Of a stretch of 64,000 nt of DNA, positions 51,301 to 60,870 are shown in pieces. A program made the position numbers and the translations under genes. The notes beneath the pieces are model-generated. The model made no database searches and had not been told where the DNA came from. It was given only the letters and a program-made list of their open reading frames with translations. Source of the stretch: DAOUAT01 sp964551735 (GTDB lineage Bacteria; Chloroflexota; Anaerolineae; CG2-30-64-16); the NCBI GenBank assembly GCA_964551735.1, contig CAZKEF010000004.1, forward strand, positions 1 through 64,000. Direction: 5' to 3'. Position 1 is the first letter of the stretch. Each line of letters opens with the position of its first letter.

Positions 51301-51515
51301 ACCCCACCATCGGTCCCGAACCAAAGCGCGCCGTCCTGCGTCGGGGTGATGCCCAACACATAGCCCGATAGGAGACCGTCGCCTACCACAAAGCTTTCCC
51401 ACAGGCCGCCCGTCCCACCTTGCGCCAGGCTCACCGCCGGCAGAACACTCTGCGCAGTCAGCAGCAAACCCAGGACAAGGACTATGTTGCACCGAACCTT
51501 AACAATCCATCGCAT
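48324..51515 (-). CDS. propeller-Y_Y_Y-TM-ATPase membrane protein
   Basis: 1063 residues. A signal peptide (about 1-32) is followed by fourteen Reg_prop-type blade motifs. These include GALWFGTDGGVSRYDG, EGVWAGTTRG, GRIWAGTEAKG and DVHWIGTAAGLVRYQ, so two seven-bladed propellers are likely (about 35-650). A Y_Y_Y beta domain (about 655-730) precedes one TM helix (about 733-755). The cytoplasmic half is an AAA/STAND ATPase: NPYVSGEPIRGADMFFGR (784-801), Walker A HGERRMGKTT (820-829), Walker B VILLLDEMD (923-931), and a helical lid to 1063. The outer half matches hybrid two-component sensors, but the histidine kinase is replaced by an ATPase. It is probably a sensor for an external ligand, perhaps polysaccharide; the ligand and output are unknown. 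Confidence 0.85.
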   Translation of the reverse strand: MRWIVKVRCNIVLVLGLLLTAQSVLPAVSLAQGGTGGLWESFVVGDGLLSGYVLGITPTQDGALWFGTDGGVSRYDGQWSSLTERDGLPPGRVRAIAQGADGALWFATNSGLARRAPDGACCSRWTTAEGLPSDDIYTLRVVPGGQDEGVWAGTTRGLVYVGGGSVRVDTPVQDAEILATAVTSDGELLVSAAGGGVWRRGKSGDWQPVAGGEAIGDVQALWAGVDGRIWGGTASGLLVYADDAWQPYPLGTSGESLAVLAITQDDEGGLWVGANRGLFYDPDARPDGAVVTQFRAQRNGLVNDFVRALAFDRDGQLWIGTAGGVSRYVGGLWWLQQAEAVASQRINALLTDSRGRIWAGTEAKGLAVLEGSSWQHFTEADGLLDNRVIALFDDGVGRVWVSTGEGVGYQAADGAWEFDLSLVGLPALPVYAFGADSEGALWLGTQGGLASWSPDAGFTAVAELAGQRVNALHRASNGVLWVGLGQSGGLFRFADGRWQAVTDAAAASIRDVVVNGIREMADGSLWVATYNNGLWVNRRGVWERMDENLTSPKVLALASDSSGLWVGTHQGLAHYDGLTWQSYSGDILPSQDVLALAAGEDVHWIGTAAGLVRYQAETSRPWVEVDSVNLTPVQAQSVTLANDRLQVVRVRGGDLATPSDSLIYLTQLVGVDLAPRPHMDNLITAYSDLALAPGAYTLRVIARDSAFNDSQPAEITVLVPRLVRLPGGWVLRADVFYPLLALVVLAVVGMGSAGGISLRARARVRRMTAAAIARQQEALARAFNPYVSGEPIRGADMFFGRTDLLRRIFNALHQNSIMIHGERRMGKTTLLYQLAEQLRQADDPEWAFVPVYIDLEGTPQERFFYLLMDGIWGALQAYTVEDPPLLRFAELPAEQYSDREFTADLRLVIDRLKEVVAPRKLRVILLLDEMDVVSSYDTIVQQQLRRIFMSSVASNLGAVVAGIQISKAWDRVESPWYNLFNEIPLEPFTEEQARELLIEPVRGIYEWTPEAIAFVLEQAEGRPYRLQQYALEAVNQMLAARRLRITLADVQAADESIERARVE

Positions 51516-51808
51516 TCTTGAAACTCATCTCCGGCAGTATTGCGCCAGCGTGTAAATTATGCTATAGTATTATTTGATGATTCAGGAGCCACACCAGGCT
51601 CGGGGCAATGTGCTGTTGTCCGATCCTGGGTGACAGCGTATCGAGATCGTTACCTGAGAAAGAGCTTGATCCAGGAAGATGATAAAGTAGCGCTCGCCTT
51701 GCCATAGTGCCGGCCATCGTTGCCCAACTCAGCGCCTGAACACGACCAGCCGTGGCGCCTGGCACAGCTCCTGCGACAACAAGTCTTGGTGTTGGGTGGA
51801 GGTGTGCA

Positions 51809-52447
51809 ATGAAGGGCAAGTTTTTCAGTTTTCCCATATTACTGTCCGTAACTTTATTTGCGCTCCTTGTCTATCCGGCCGCAGCGTCTCCGGCCCTTTT
51901 GGCCTCCGACAACGTCAGCCGCATCAGCAGTTGCGGCAGCACATACACTGTGCGTGCCGGAGACACCCTCAGCGCCATTGCGGTTCGCTGCGGCGTTTCC
52001 TTGTCGAACCTGATGTCTGCCAACCGCCTGCGCATCACCTCGATCATCTATCCGGGACAACGTCTGGTGATCCCCGGCATGGGTTCAGCGACGACACAGG
52101 TCCCTGCCTATAAGACCTCAACTTACAGCACCTGCACCAGTCCCTATATCGTACGCTCTGGTGACACCCTGAGCATCATCGCCACTCGCTGCGGCGTCAC
52201 CGTCTACACGCTCAAGCAATGGAACGGACTCTACAGCGATCTGATCTGGGTCGGCCAAAAGCTCTACCTGCGCGCCGTTGTTTCGGCAACGCCCAGCGCT
52301 GTTGCGACGCCGTACCCCTATTACACTTCCGGCATCACCGCTACGGCTACACCGGTCCCCGATATCGCGCCGGCCGTCGTTGACTATCTGGCGCCCTTGC
52401 CGACACCGACACCACGCATCGAGTCACCGATCTCGCCCTGGTGGTGA
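51809..52447 (+). CDS. secreted protein with two LysM domains
   Basis: 212 residues from ATG 51809 (GGTGGAGG upstream). A signal peptide (about 1-27) is followed by LysM 1 (STYTVRAGDTLSAIAVRCGV) and LysM 2 (SPYIVRSGDTLSIIATRCGV). Each continues with a NRLRITSIIYPGQRL-type second half. A Thr/Pro-rich C-terminal tail follows. LysM binds peptidoglycan or chitin-like N-acetylglucosamine chains, so this is a cell-wall-bound protein without a catalytic domain. It is divergent from the propeller-ATPase operon. Confidence 0.9.
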   Translation: MKGKFFSFPILLSVTLFALLVYPAAASPALLASDNVSRISSCGSTYTVRAGDTLSAIAVRCGVSLSNLMSANRLRITSIIYPGQRLVIPGMGSATTQVPAYKTSTYSTCTSPYIVRSGDTLSIIATRCGVTVYTLKQWNGLYSDLIWVGQKLYLRAVVSATPSAVATPYPYYTSGITATATPVPDIAPAVVDYLAPLPTPTPRIESPISPWW

Positions 52448-52537
52448 TCGCAGCGGGCTTTCTCTGCTAAATGTGCCACGCACAACGCGCGAATACAGTG
52501 CCATTATAGCACAGTTCTACACAAAAAGCAAGTATAT

Positions 52538-55390
52538 TTATTTGACGAGTTCGAGGTGATAAAACGTCGCAGCCACTTGCGGTTCTGACACACCCAGACC
52601 CAGCGTCACCTGCGCTGGCCGGATCCCGTCGAGTGCCTCACGGGCCGGGCCGGCATCTGCGCCGACCTGGGCAATGAAGGCGTGGCCCCAGCGGAAACGG
52701 CCGCGCAAGTCGGCGCTCAGCCCCAACGCGCGCAGGGCTGCTGTGGCGTCAGCGTCCAATTGCGCCGATGCATCGTCGCGCACGGCGCCAGCCACCAGCG
52801 TGCCCGGCGGCTGCGCCCGCACCCACGCGGCCAGGTGTGCGCTGGCGCCGGGATCGGCGTGGGTGTCAAAGGCGGCCGATGCCACCAACGCGCCGGTGCG
52901 ACCATCCACCGCGACCAGGTTATAGCCCCGTCGGTTCGGCGACACATCCACGCCATCCAGGTAGATATGGCCGAAGTCGCCGGCCTCCTCGCCCGCGCTG
53001 CGGACCAACAAGGATACGGGACCAGGCCGGCTCAACGTATGCGCCAGCTCGGCCAGCGGCAACACCCGGCTGAAACGTAGACGCACATCGCTGAGCGGCG
53101 GCCGTCCGGGCTGGGCTGGGACGCTAAACGCCAGCCAATCCGGCGCTTGCTCCAGCGGCCGCGTGGCCAGGCGCCGGCCATCCACCCACAGGGTTACCGT
53201 CTGATTGGCCGGCAACGCGCTGGCCTGGATGCGCAAGGTGGCGGCTTCAGGCCCCACTGGCAGCAGCAGCCGGACCTCGTCGCGCTGGGCGTAGACGGGC
53301 GCGGGTTCAGCGCCACCGTCGGATGACAACGCAGGCGGGCTCCAGCCCTCACCCAGGATCATGCGCCCCTGATCGGCGCCCGGCATGAAGGTCTGCGGAG
53401 CCGCAGCCGGCTCGGCCACGCGGTAGAGCGCCAGCGCCCCCTCCTCAGCAACCAGGCTCAACGGCAGCAGGTCGCGCGCCAGCGCTTCGGCGGCCGGGGG
53501 CAGCTTGTCCCGGTGCACCATAACGTAGCGGATGTTGGCGAAGGCCGCCCAGGCGCGCGCTCGGTCGCGGTCAGCCTCCGTGACGGGCACCTCGGCCAGC
53601 CGGTCGCGCAGGGCATCATGTTGCGGCACGTCGGCCGCGTTGGTGAGTGCGATCAGCCGGGCCAGCGTGGGATCCTCGCTGAAATACTGGAACTTGGATT
53701 CGGGATTGCGCGAGGTGTTGCCGCCCAGCACCCGTTTGCCGTGCACCGTCTGATACCAAAGCTGCTGCATGATCAAGATGTCTTTTTTGCCGGCCACCCG
53801 CGCGCCGTTGCGCCATCCTAAGGGCAGCTCCAGCAGAGCGAAGTCCCCCGGCTCGGCCGCGACCCGGTCGTAAAGCGCAGGCACGCGCAGGTCGAAGGTG
53901 GGCAACGGCGCGGAGAGGTGCTCGAAGAGGAGAACGGGGACAAGGAGACAAGGAGACAAGGAGACAAGAAGGAGACGAGGAAGTGCGAGCGTGCGGCGCC
54001 GCCTACCATCCACCATCTGCCATCTGCCATCTGCCATAAGGCATTCGCCGATGCGCTGTGCGCCGAGTGCCACCAATGGCGCCAGGCTGAGCAGCAGCAT
54101 CACGCTGTAACGGCTCGGATAGCGGTTGCCCTTGAAAAACGGCAACTGTTCGATGAGCTTGAACGGCAACGGGAGGCCCGTATCGTGGCCGGCCACGCGC
54201 AGGGTTGGGCCCAGGGTTAGCAAGAAGAAGGCCAGGGTCGACACGAACCAAAACCATGTCGCTCCGCCGCGCCGGCCCCGCCAAACGCCCACTGCCGCCA
54301 GCGCCAACGCCACATAGCCCACGTAGATCTGCTGCCCCTTGTCCACCGCGAAGTGACCGCCATCGGGGCGCGGCGCCGAATCATACGCCCAGGCCCGCAC
54401 GATGCCGCCCAACAGCGGATGCAATTGTGTGGGCACGGCGAAGCCGGCCAGATCGGCCGAAAAGATGTCGGCAAAGCCCCCGCCCGCCGTGAAAAAGTCG
54501 CCTTCGGCAGCCAGGTCGGGCAGCATGTTGGCCAGGAACGGCGCAAGGCCGAGGGCGAGGATGAGGGCGATCAGCAAGAAGCGGGCGAGGAGCGGTATGA
54601 CAGATTGCGGATTGCGTACCTGGCGCGTCGTCGGGTTACGCAGTACGCAGTACGCAATACGCACGCCACCCCACCCGGCCACCAGCACTGCAAACAACAC
54701 CAGGAACGACGCGTAAGTCAGCTCGGCGTAGGCCTGAAACACCAGGAACAGGCCGGCCAGCGCGGCATCGCGCGCCTTGCCTGCGGGCCGCGCCGCGCGC
54801 ACCATGTGCAGGGCGGCAAACGGGATCCACTGCGAGCTGGCGATGTTGCCCTGCCCTAATGCCGCGTAGAACAGCTTGGCCGACGCGAACGCGTAAAGCG
54901 CACCACCCAGAAACGAGGACAAGGAGACAAGGAGAAAAGGAGACAAGGTGGCAGGTAGACCAGGAGACAAACTCAACACCCCGGTCTCTCTATCTCCTTG
55001 TTTCCTTGTTTCCTTGCCTACCCGCTCCAAGAAGTCCAGGCACAACAGATACGCGCTGAAGCCGCTCAGCACGAAGGATGATACCAGCAGCAGGTTATAC
55101 GCCGGGATCAGGCCGACCGTGGCCTGGAGCGGCACGCTGAGCAGGCCGTTCAGGATGGTGAGGGTATAAAACGCCAGGTTGATGCCGATGGGCCAGAACT
55201 GCCAGTCCCCGCGAAAGGGATTCTGCGGCTGATCCACCAGCGCATGCTTGACCCACCACAGATTCCAGGCCAGCGCGGGATCGTCGATGCCGTCACCGGG
55301 CACGTGGGTGCTGAACTGGGCGGCCAACGGCCAGGTGAGGATCAGGCTGAGGGCAATGTAAGCCAGCAAAACCCATGCGTGCCTGCGCAC
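52538..55390 (-). CDS. multi-TM membrane protein with C-terminal ILEI/FAM3-like domain
   Basis: 950 residues from GTG 55390 (AAAGGAG upstream). About 12 helices in residues 1-480 (opening WVLLAYIALSLILTWPLAAQ, then GIDDPALAWNLWWVKHALV), as in GT-C-like glycosyltransferases. A luminal beta region follows. Residues about 815-915 read GYNLVAVDGRTGALVASAAF, DTHADPGASAHLAAWVRAQP, VAGAVRDDASAQLDADA and RGRFRWGHAFIAQVG, the pattern of ILEI/FAM3 domains seen at the end of some bacterial glycosyltransferases. In-frame microsatellite inserts occur at KETRKQGDRETGVLSLSPGL, RIAYCVLRNPTTRQVRNPQS and MADGRWQMVDGRRRRTLALP. Probably a surface-glycan enzyme. Confidence 0.78.
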   Translation of the reverse strand: MRRHAWVLLAYIALSLILTWPLAAQFSTHVPGDGIDDPALAWNLWWVKHALVDQPQNPFRGDWQFWPIGINLAFYTLTILNGLLSVPLQATVGLIPAYNLLLVSSFVLSGFSAYLLCLDFLERVGKETRKQGDRETGVLSLSPGLPATLSPFLLVSLSSFLGGALYAFASAKLFYAALGQGNIASSQWIPFAALHMVRAARPAGKARDAALAGLFLVFQAYAELTYASFLVLFAVLVAGWGGVRIAYCVLRNPTTRQVRNPQSVIPLLARFLLIALILALGLAPFLANMLPDLAAEGDFFTAGGGFADIFSADLAGFAVPTQLHPLLGGIVRAWAYDSAPRPDGGHFAVDKGQQIYVGYVALALAAVGVWRGRRGGATWFWFVSTLAFFLLTLGPTLRVAGHDTGLPLPFKLIEQLPFFKGNRYPSRYSVMLLLSLAPLVALGAQRIGECLMADGRWQMVDGRRRRTLALPRLLLVSLSPCLLVPVLLFEHLSAPLPTFDLRVPALYDRVAAEPGDFALLELPLGWRNGARVAGKKDILIMQQLWYQTVHGKRVLGGNTSRNPESKFQYFSEDPTLARLIALTNAADVPQHDALRDRLAEVPVTEADRDRARAWAAFANIRYVMVHRDKLPPAAEALARDLLPLSLVAEEGALALYRVAEPAAAPQTFMPGADQGRMILGEGWSPPALSSDGGAEPAPVYAQRDEVRLLLPVGPEAATLRIQASALPANQTVTLWVDGRRLATRPLEQAPDWLAFSVPAQPGRPPLSDVRLRFSRVLPLAELAHTLSRPGPVSLLVRSAGEEAGDFGHIYLDGVDVSPNRRGYNLVAVDGRTGALVASAAFDTHADPGASAHLAAWVRAQPPGTLVAGAVRDDASAQLDADATAALRALGLSADLRGRFRWGHAFIAQVGADAGPAREALDGIRPAQVTLGLGVSEPQVAATFYHLELVK
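53938..53977 (+). repeat. octamer microsatellite (aggagaca) in the ILEI-protein gene
   Basis: About four aggagaca units, translated on the minus strand as LLLVSLSPCLLVPVL-type hydrophobic residues. Confidence 0.8.
54636..54665 (+). repeat. heptamer microsatellite (acgcagt) in the ILEI-protein gene
   Basis: acgcagt, acgcagt, acgcaat, acgcacg. Encodes RIAYCVLRN on the minus strand. Same family as 40601-40628. Confidence 0.75.
54917..55020. repeat. inverted octamer microsatellite pair in the ILEI-protein gene
   Basis: aggagaca units (54919-54965) and their complement ttccttgt units (about 54990-55015) flank ~25 bases. In frame, encoding RKQGDRETG and SPFLLVSLSS. Confidence 0.75.
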
Positions 55391-55591
55391 CGAGCGTCTC
55401 CTTTGTCACCATGTGGTATACGCCCATCATGCCATAGACGCCACGAATCGGCAAGGCCGCGCAGTCTTTGTGTTTTGACCGCGGTTGCGCTAAAATTGCT
55501 ATTTGAAATGTGAACCGCGGCTGGGGCGATCCCGCGCGGTCGCGGGGCAGGCGCACAGGCCGGCCTCCACTTTGTCAGATCGGAGCACAGT

Positions 55592-57013
55592 ATGGGCCGT
55601 TACCAGGATGCCCTCGAGTATATCTTCGGCTACGTCAACTATGAGAAGAAAGCGCGCTATCTCTATGATGCAGTCACCTTCGATTTAAGCCGCATGGAGC
55701 GCCTGCTGGCGCAACTCGGCCGGCCGCAAGACCGGTTCAGATGCGTCCACATTGCCGGCACCAAAGGCAAAGGCTCGACTTCGGCGATGGTGGAGGCGGT
55801 GCTGCGTACGGCCGGCTATCGCACCGGGCTGTACACATCGCCCCACCTACACACCTTTCGCGAGCGCGTCCGGCTGGACGGTGAGCTGATGAGCCGGGCC
55901 GAGTTGGTCGCGTTGCTGGACCGCTGCCGGCCGGCCATCGAAGCCACGCCGGAGATCACCGCGTTCGAGATCATGACCGCGCTGGCGTTCCAGTTCTTCG
56001 CCGAGCAAGGCGTGGAGTGGGCGGTTCTGGAGGTAGGCTTGGGCGGCCGGCTGGACGCCACAAACGTCGTGCATCCGGCTGTGTGTGCCATCACCTCCCT
56101 GAGCTACGATCATGTCGAGCTGCTGGGCCACACCCTCTCGCTGATCGCCTTCGAGAAGGCTGGTATCATCAAGCCAGGCGTGCCAGTCGTCAGCGCGCCG
56201 CAAGAGGCCGAAGCCATGGCCGTGATCGAACGCGTGTGCGCCGACACGCGCGCGCGGCTGGTGTTGGTAGGGGATGCGTGGCGCTGGGAGAAGGACGGCG
56301 CCGACTTCACAGGGCAAACCTTCACCGCACGCGGACCGGCGGGCAATCCCACCTACACCGACCTGCGCATCGGCCTGCTGGGCCGTCACCAGCTCGACAA
56401 CGCCACAACGGCTGTCGCGATCCTGGAAGAGCTCCGGGCACAGGGGGTCGCCATCACCGAAGAGACGCTTCGCATGGGCCTGACGGCCGCCCGCTGGCCC
56501 GGCCGGTTCGAGCTGCTGAACCACGCCCCCAGCTTGCTGGTGGACAGCGCGCACAACGAAAACTCGGCCCACAAATTGCGCGCGGCCCTGGCCGAGTGGT
56601 TCCCGCGGCCCCCGCGCGGCCGGCTAGCGCTGATCTTCGGCGCCTCATCCGACAAAGACATCGCCGGGATGCTGAAGACCTTCCTGGAACCGGAGCATAT
56701 CACCGGCTACCGGCCGGCGGATAAAGTAATCGTCAGCAAGAGCGGCCACCCGCGCTCGGCCGACCCGGCGCAACTGGCCGACCTGGTGCGCAGCATCAGC
56801 ACGAAGTGCCCCATCAGCGTACAGCCCAGCCTGGAAAGCGCGCTGATCGAAGCGCTGGCCTGGGCCGAACCCAACGATCTGATCTGCATCACCGGCTCGA
56901 TCTTCGTGGTGGCCCAGGCGCGGCGCGCGTGGGCGGCCCGCCATCCCGACGCCTTCCCGCCCGATGACTGGGTGTTCCAGGATGAGACGGCCGGGGAGCC
57001 GGTGCCGGATTGA
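55592..57013 (+). CDS. folC: bifunctional folylpolyglutamate/dihydrofolate synthase
   Basis: 473 residues, ATG with GGAG upstream. A Mur-ligase-like ATPase: P-loop VHIAGTKGKGSTSAMVEAVL (about 52-71), SPHLHTFRERVRLDG, VGLGGRLDATNVV, SYDHVELLGHTLSLIAFEKA, and C-terminal domain LLVDSAHNENSAHKLRAAL. It adds L-glutamate to dihydropteroate and/or (tetrahydro)folates in the cytoplasm. It stands 50 bases ahead of lon on the same strand. Confidence 0.93.
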   Translation: MGRYQDALEYIFGYVNYEKKARYLYDAVTFDLSRMERLLAQLGRPQDRFRCVHIAGTKGKGSTSAMVEAVLRTAGYRTGLYTSPHLHTFRERVRLDGELMSRAELVALLDRCRPAIEATPEITAFEIMTALAFQFFAEQGVEWAVLEVGLGGRLDATNVVHPAVCAITSLSYDHVELLGHTLSLIAFEKAGIIKPGVPVVSAPQEAEAMAVIERVCADTRARLVLVGDAWRWEKDGADFTGQTFTARGPAGNPTYTDLRIGLLGRHQLDNATTAVAILEELRAQGVAITEETLRMGLTAARWPGRFELLNHAPSLLVDSAHNENSAHKLRAALAEWFPRPPRGRLALIFGASSDKDIAGMLKTFLEPEHITGYRPADKVIVSKSGHPRSADPAQLADLVRSISTKCPISVQPSLESALIEALAWAEPNDLICITGSIFVVAQARRAWAARHPDAFPPDDWVFQDETAGEPVPD

Positions 57014-57064
57014 TCTCGCACCACCGAATTTGCATGCTGATGATGTGGAGTATGGAGTAAGACC

Positions 57065-59614
<2,550 letters not shown>

Positions 59615-59643
59615 CCGAACAACCACGGATACGGAGTCTACCC

Positions 59644-60870
59644 ATGCCCAAAAGTCGCGGCGGCATCCTCCTCATCGTTTTTTTCATCCTGCTGATCCTG
59701 CTGGTGGTCTGGCTGCTGAGCCGTGGCAATGGGCTCAACTTGTTTGGGACCCAGCAGGGTCAGATACCGATCGAGCTCAAAAACATCGTTCCCAACAATT
59801 GGGTTTTGCTTGAGCAGCAGTCGGAGCCTTGCAGCTTCGACGACGATCCCGATAACGAGTGGCTGCTGCTCTATCGCTATGATCAGACAGCGGTACCCAA
59901 TGTTTACGCTGGCGGTGATAGCCAGGTAGGTTACAGCGTTATCGGTGGCGTCATCTACGACGCACAGGTCAACCGGGCCCCGCAGGAGATGAGCAACGCC
60001 AGCCCCTATCGTCCCGCGCTATTGGTTCCCTACAAGCTGCTGCCCGACTATTACACCGGCAAAGGACAGGGCTACCTGGGAGAGAACGATGCCAAGTTCC
60101 ACAAGTACGCACCTATCCAGGAAGACATGGCCCAGTGCCGGGCCGAGGAACTCTATTTCCTGGGCTACAGCTACGCCTCCCTGCCGACACGGCTCTCAAT
60201 CTTCCGCTGGGCCGGCCGCACCATCGGCTACCGGGGCGTGCATTTCATCGGCAACGCCCACGTAGATGCGCCTGGAGTGGTCGATCCAGCGGCGTACGTC
60301 GAAAATGTGACCACATACAACCGGTTGGCCAATCACCGCAGCGTCCTGTGCGAGGTCAGGCATTTCAAGCGCGAAGGAGATTTGGCTGACCTGAGATTCC
60401 CAGAGGAACCCGACAGTTTCACCATTGACTTTTGCTATGGGACGCCAAAGGATCCGGCCTATCCCGAGGCAGCCCTGATCGCCCTTCTGCGCGGCGGCGA
60501 CCCGCTGCCCGAGGGCGGCCCTACCGGTCCCAGCTTCCTGACCAAAAACGCCGAGGTTGATCCGCGACTCAAGCCAATAATCGATCAGGGACAAGCGGTG
60601 CGCATCCTCTCGGTGGCCAATCAGGGCACGATAGCCCCAAGCCCGGAAGCCGGCCAGAAGTGCCCATCGGCGGCAGTGGTCCTCCCCACCCCACCACCCA
60701 CCGACGACCGCGCCGACAACTGGTGGTGCGCGGCCGAAGAAGCCTACGTAGAGGCGGAGATCGCCTTGGGCAGCGAGATCTATCGCGCCGTGGCGCGACT
60801 GATCAGCATCGCCAACGAACAGGTCACCGCAGGTGTGCACTGGCGCGTGACGCGCTTGACCCTGCAGTGA
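59644..60870 (+). CDS. single-TM anchored protein of unknown function
   Basis: 408 residues from ATG 59644, with GGAG upstream. TM helix at about 7-26 (ILLIVFFILLILLVVWLLSR). The large outer part has no repeats or motifs I recognise; notable stretches are NIVPNNWVLLEQQSEPCSFD, NEWLLLYRYDQTAVPNVYAG, GVIYDAQVNRAPQEM and LSIFRWAGRTIGYRGVHFIG. It has seven or more cysteines spread through it. It lies 29 bases after lon, and its stop overlaps the GTG start of the AlbA/HATPase gene (GTGA), so the three genes are translated together. Role unknown. Confidence 0.65.
   Translation: MPKSRGGILLIVFFILLILLVVWLLSRGNGLNLFGTQQGQIPIELKNIVPNNWVLLEQQSEPCSFDDDPDNEWLLLYRYDQTAVPNVYAGGDSQVGYSVIGGVIYDAQVNRAPQEMSNASPYRPALLVPYKLLPDYYTGKGQGYLGENDAKFHKYAPIQEDMAQCRAEELYFLGYSYASLPTRLSIFRWAGRTIGYRGVHFIGNAHVDAPGVVDPAAYVENVTTYNRLANHRSVLCEVRHFKREGDLADLRFPEEPDSFTIDFCYGTPKDPAYPEAALIALLRGGDPLPEGGPTGPSFLTKNAEVDPRLKPIIDQGQAVRILSVANQGTIAPSPEAGQKCPSAAVVLPTPPPTDDRADNWWCAAEEAYVEAEIALGSEIYRAVARLISIANEQVTAGVHWRVTRLTLQ

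Noticed and set aside
52500..52535. TATAAT on the minus strand after the LysM gene
   Set aside because: It would drive antisense transcription into the LysM gene, and the -35 match is weak.
55475..55496. TTGACC and TAAAAT as a folC promoter
   Set aside because: Spacer is only 10 bases, too short for sigma-70.
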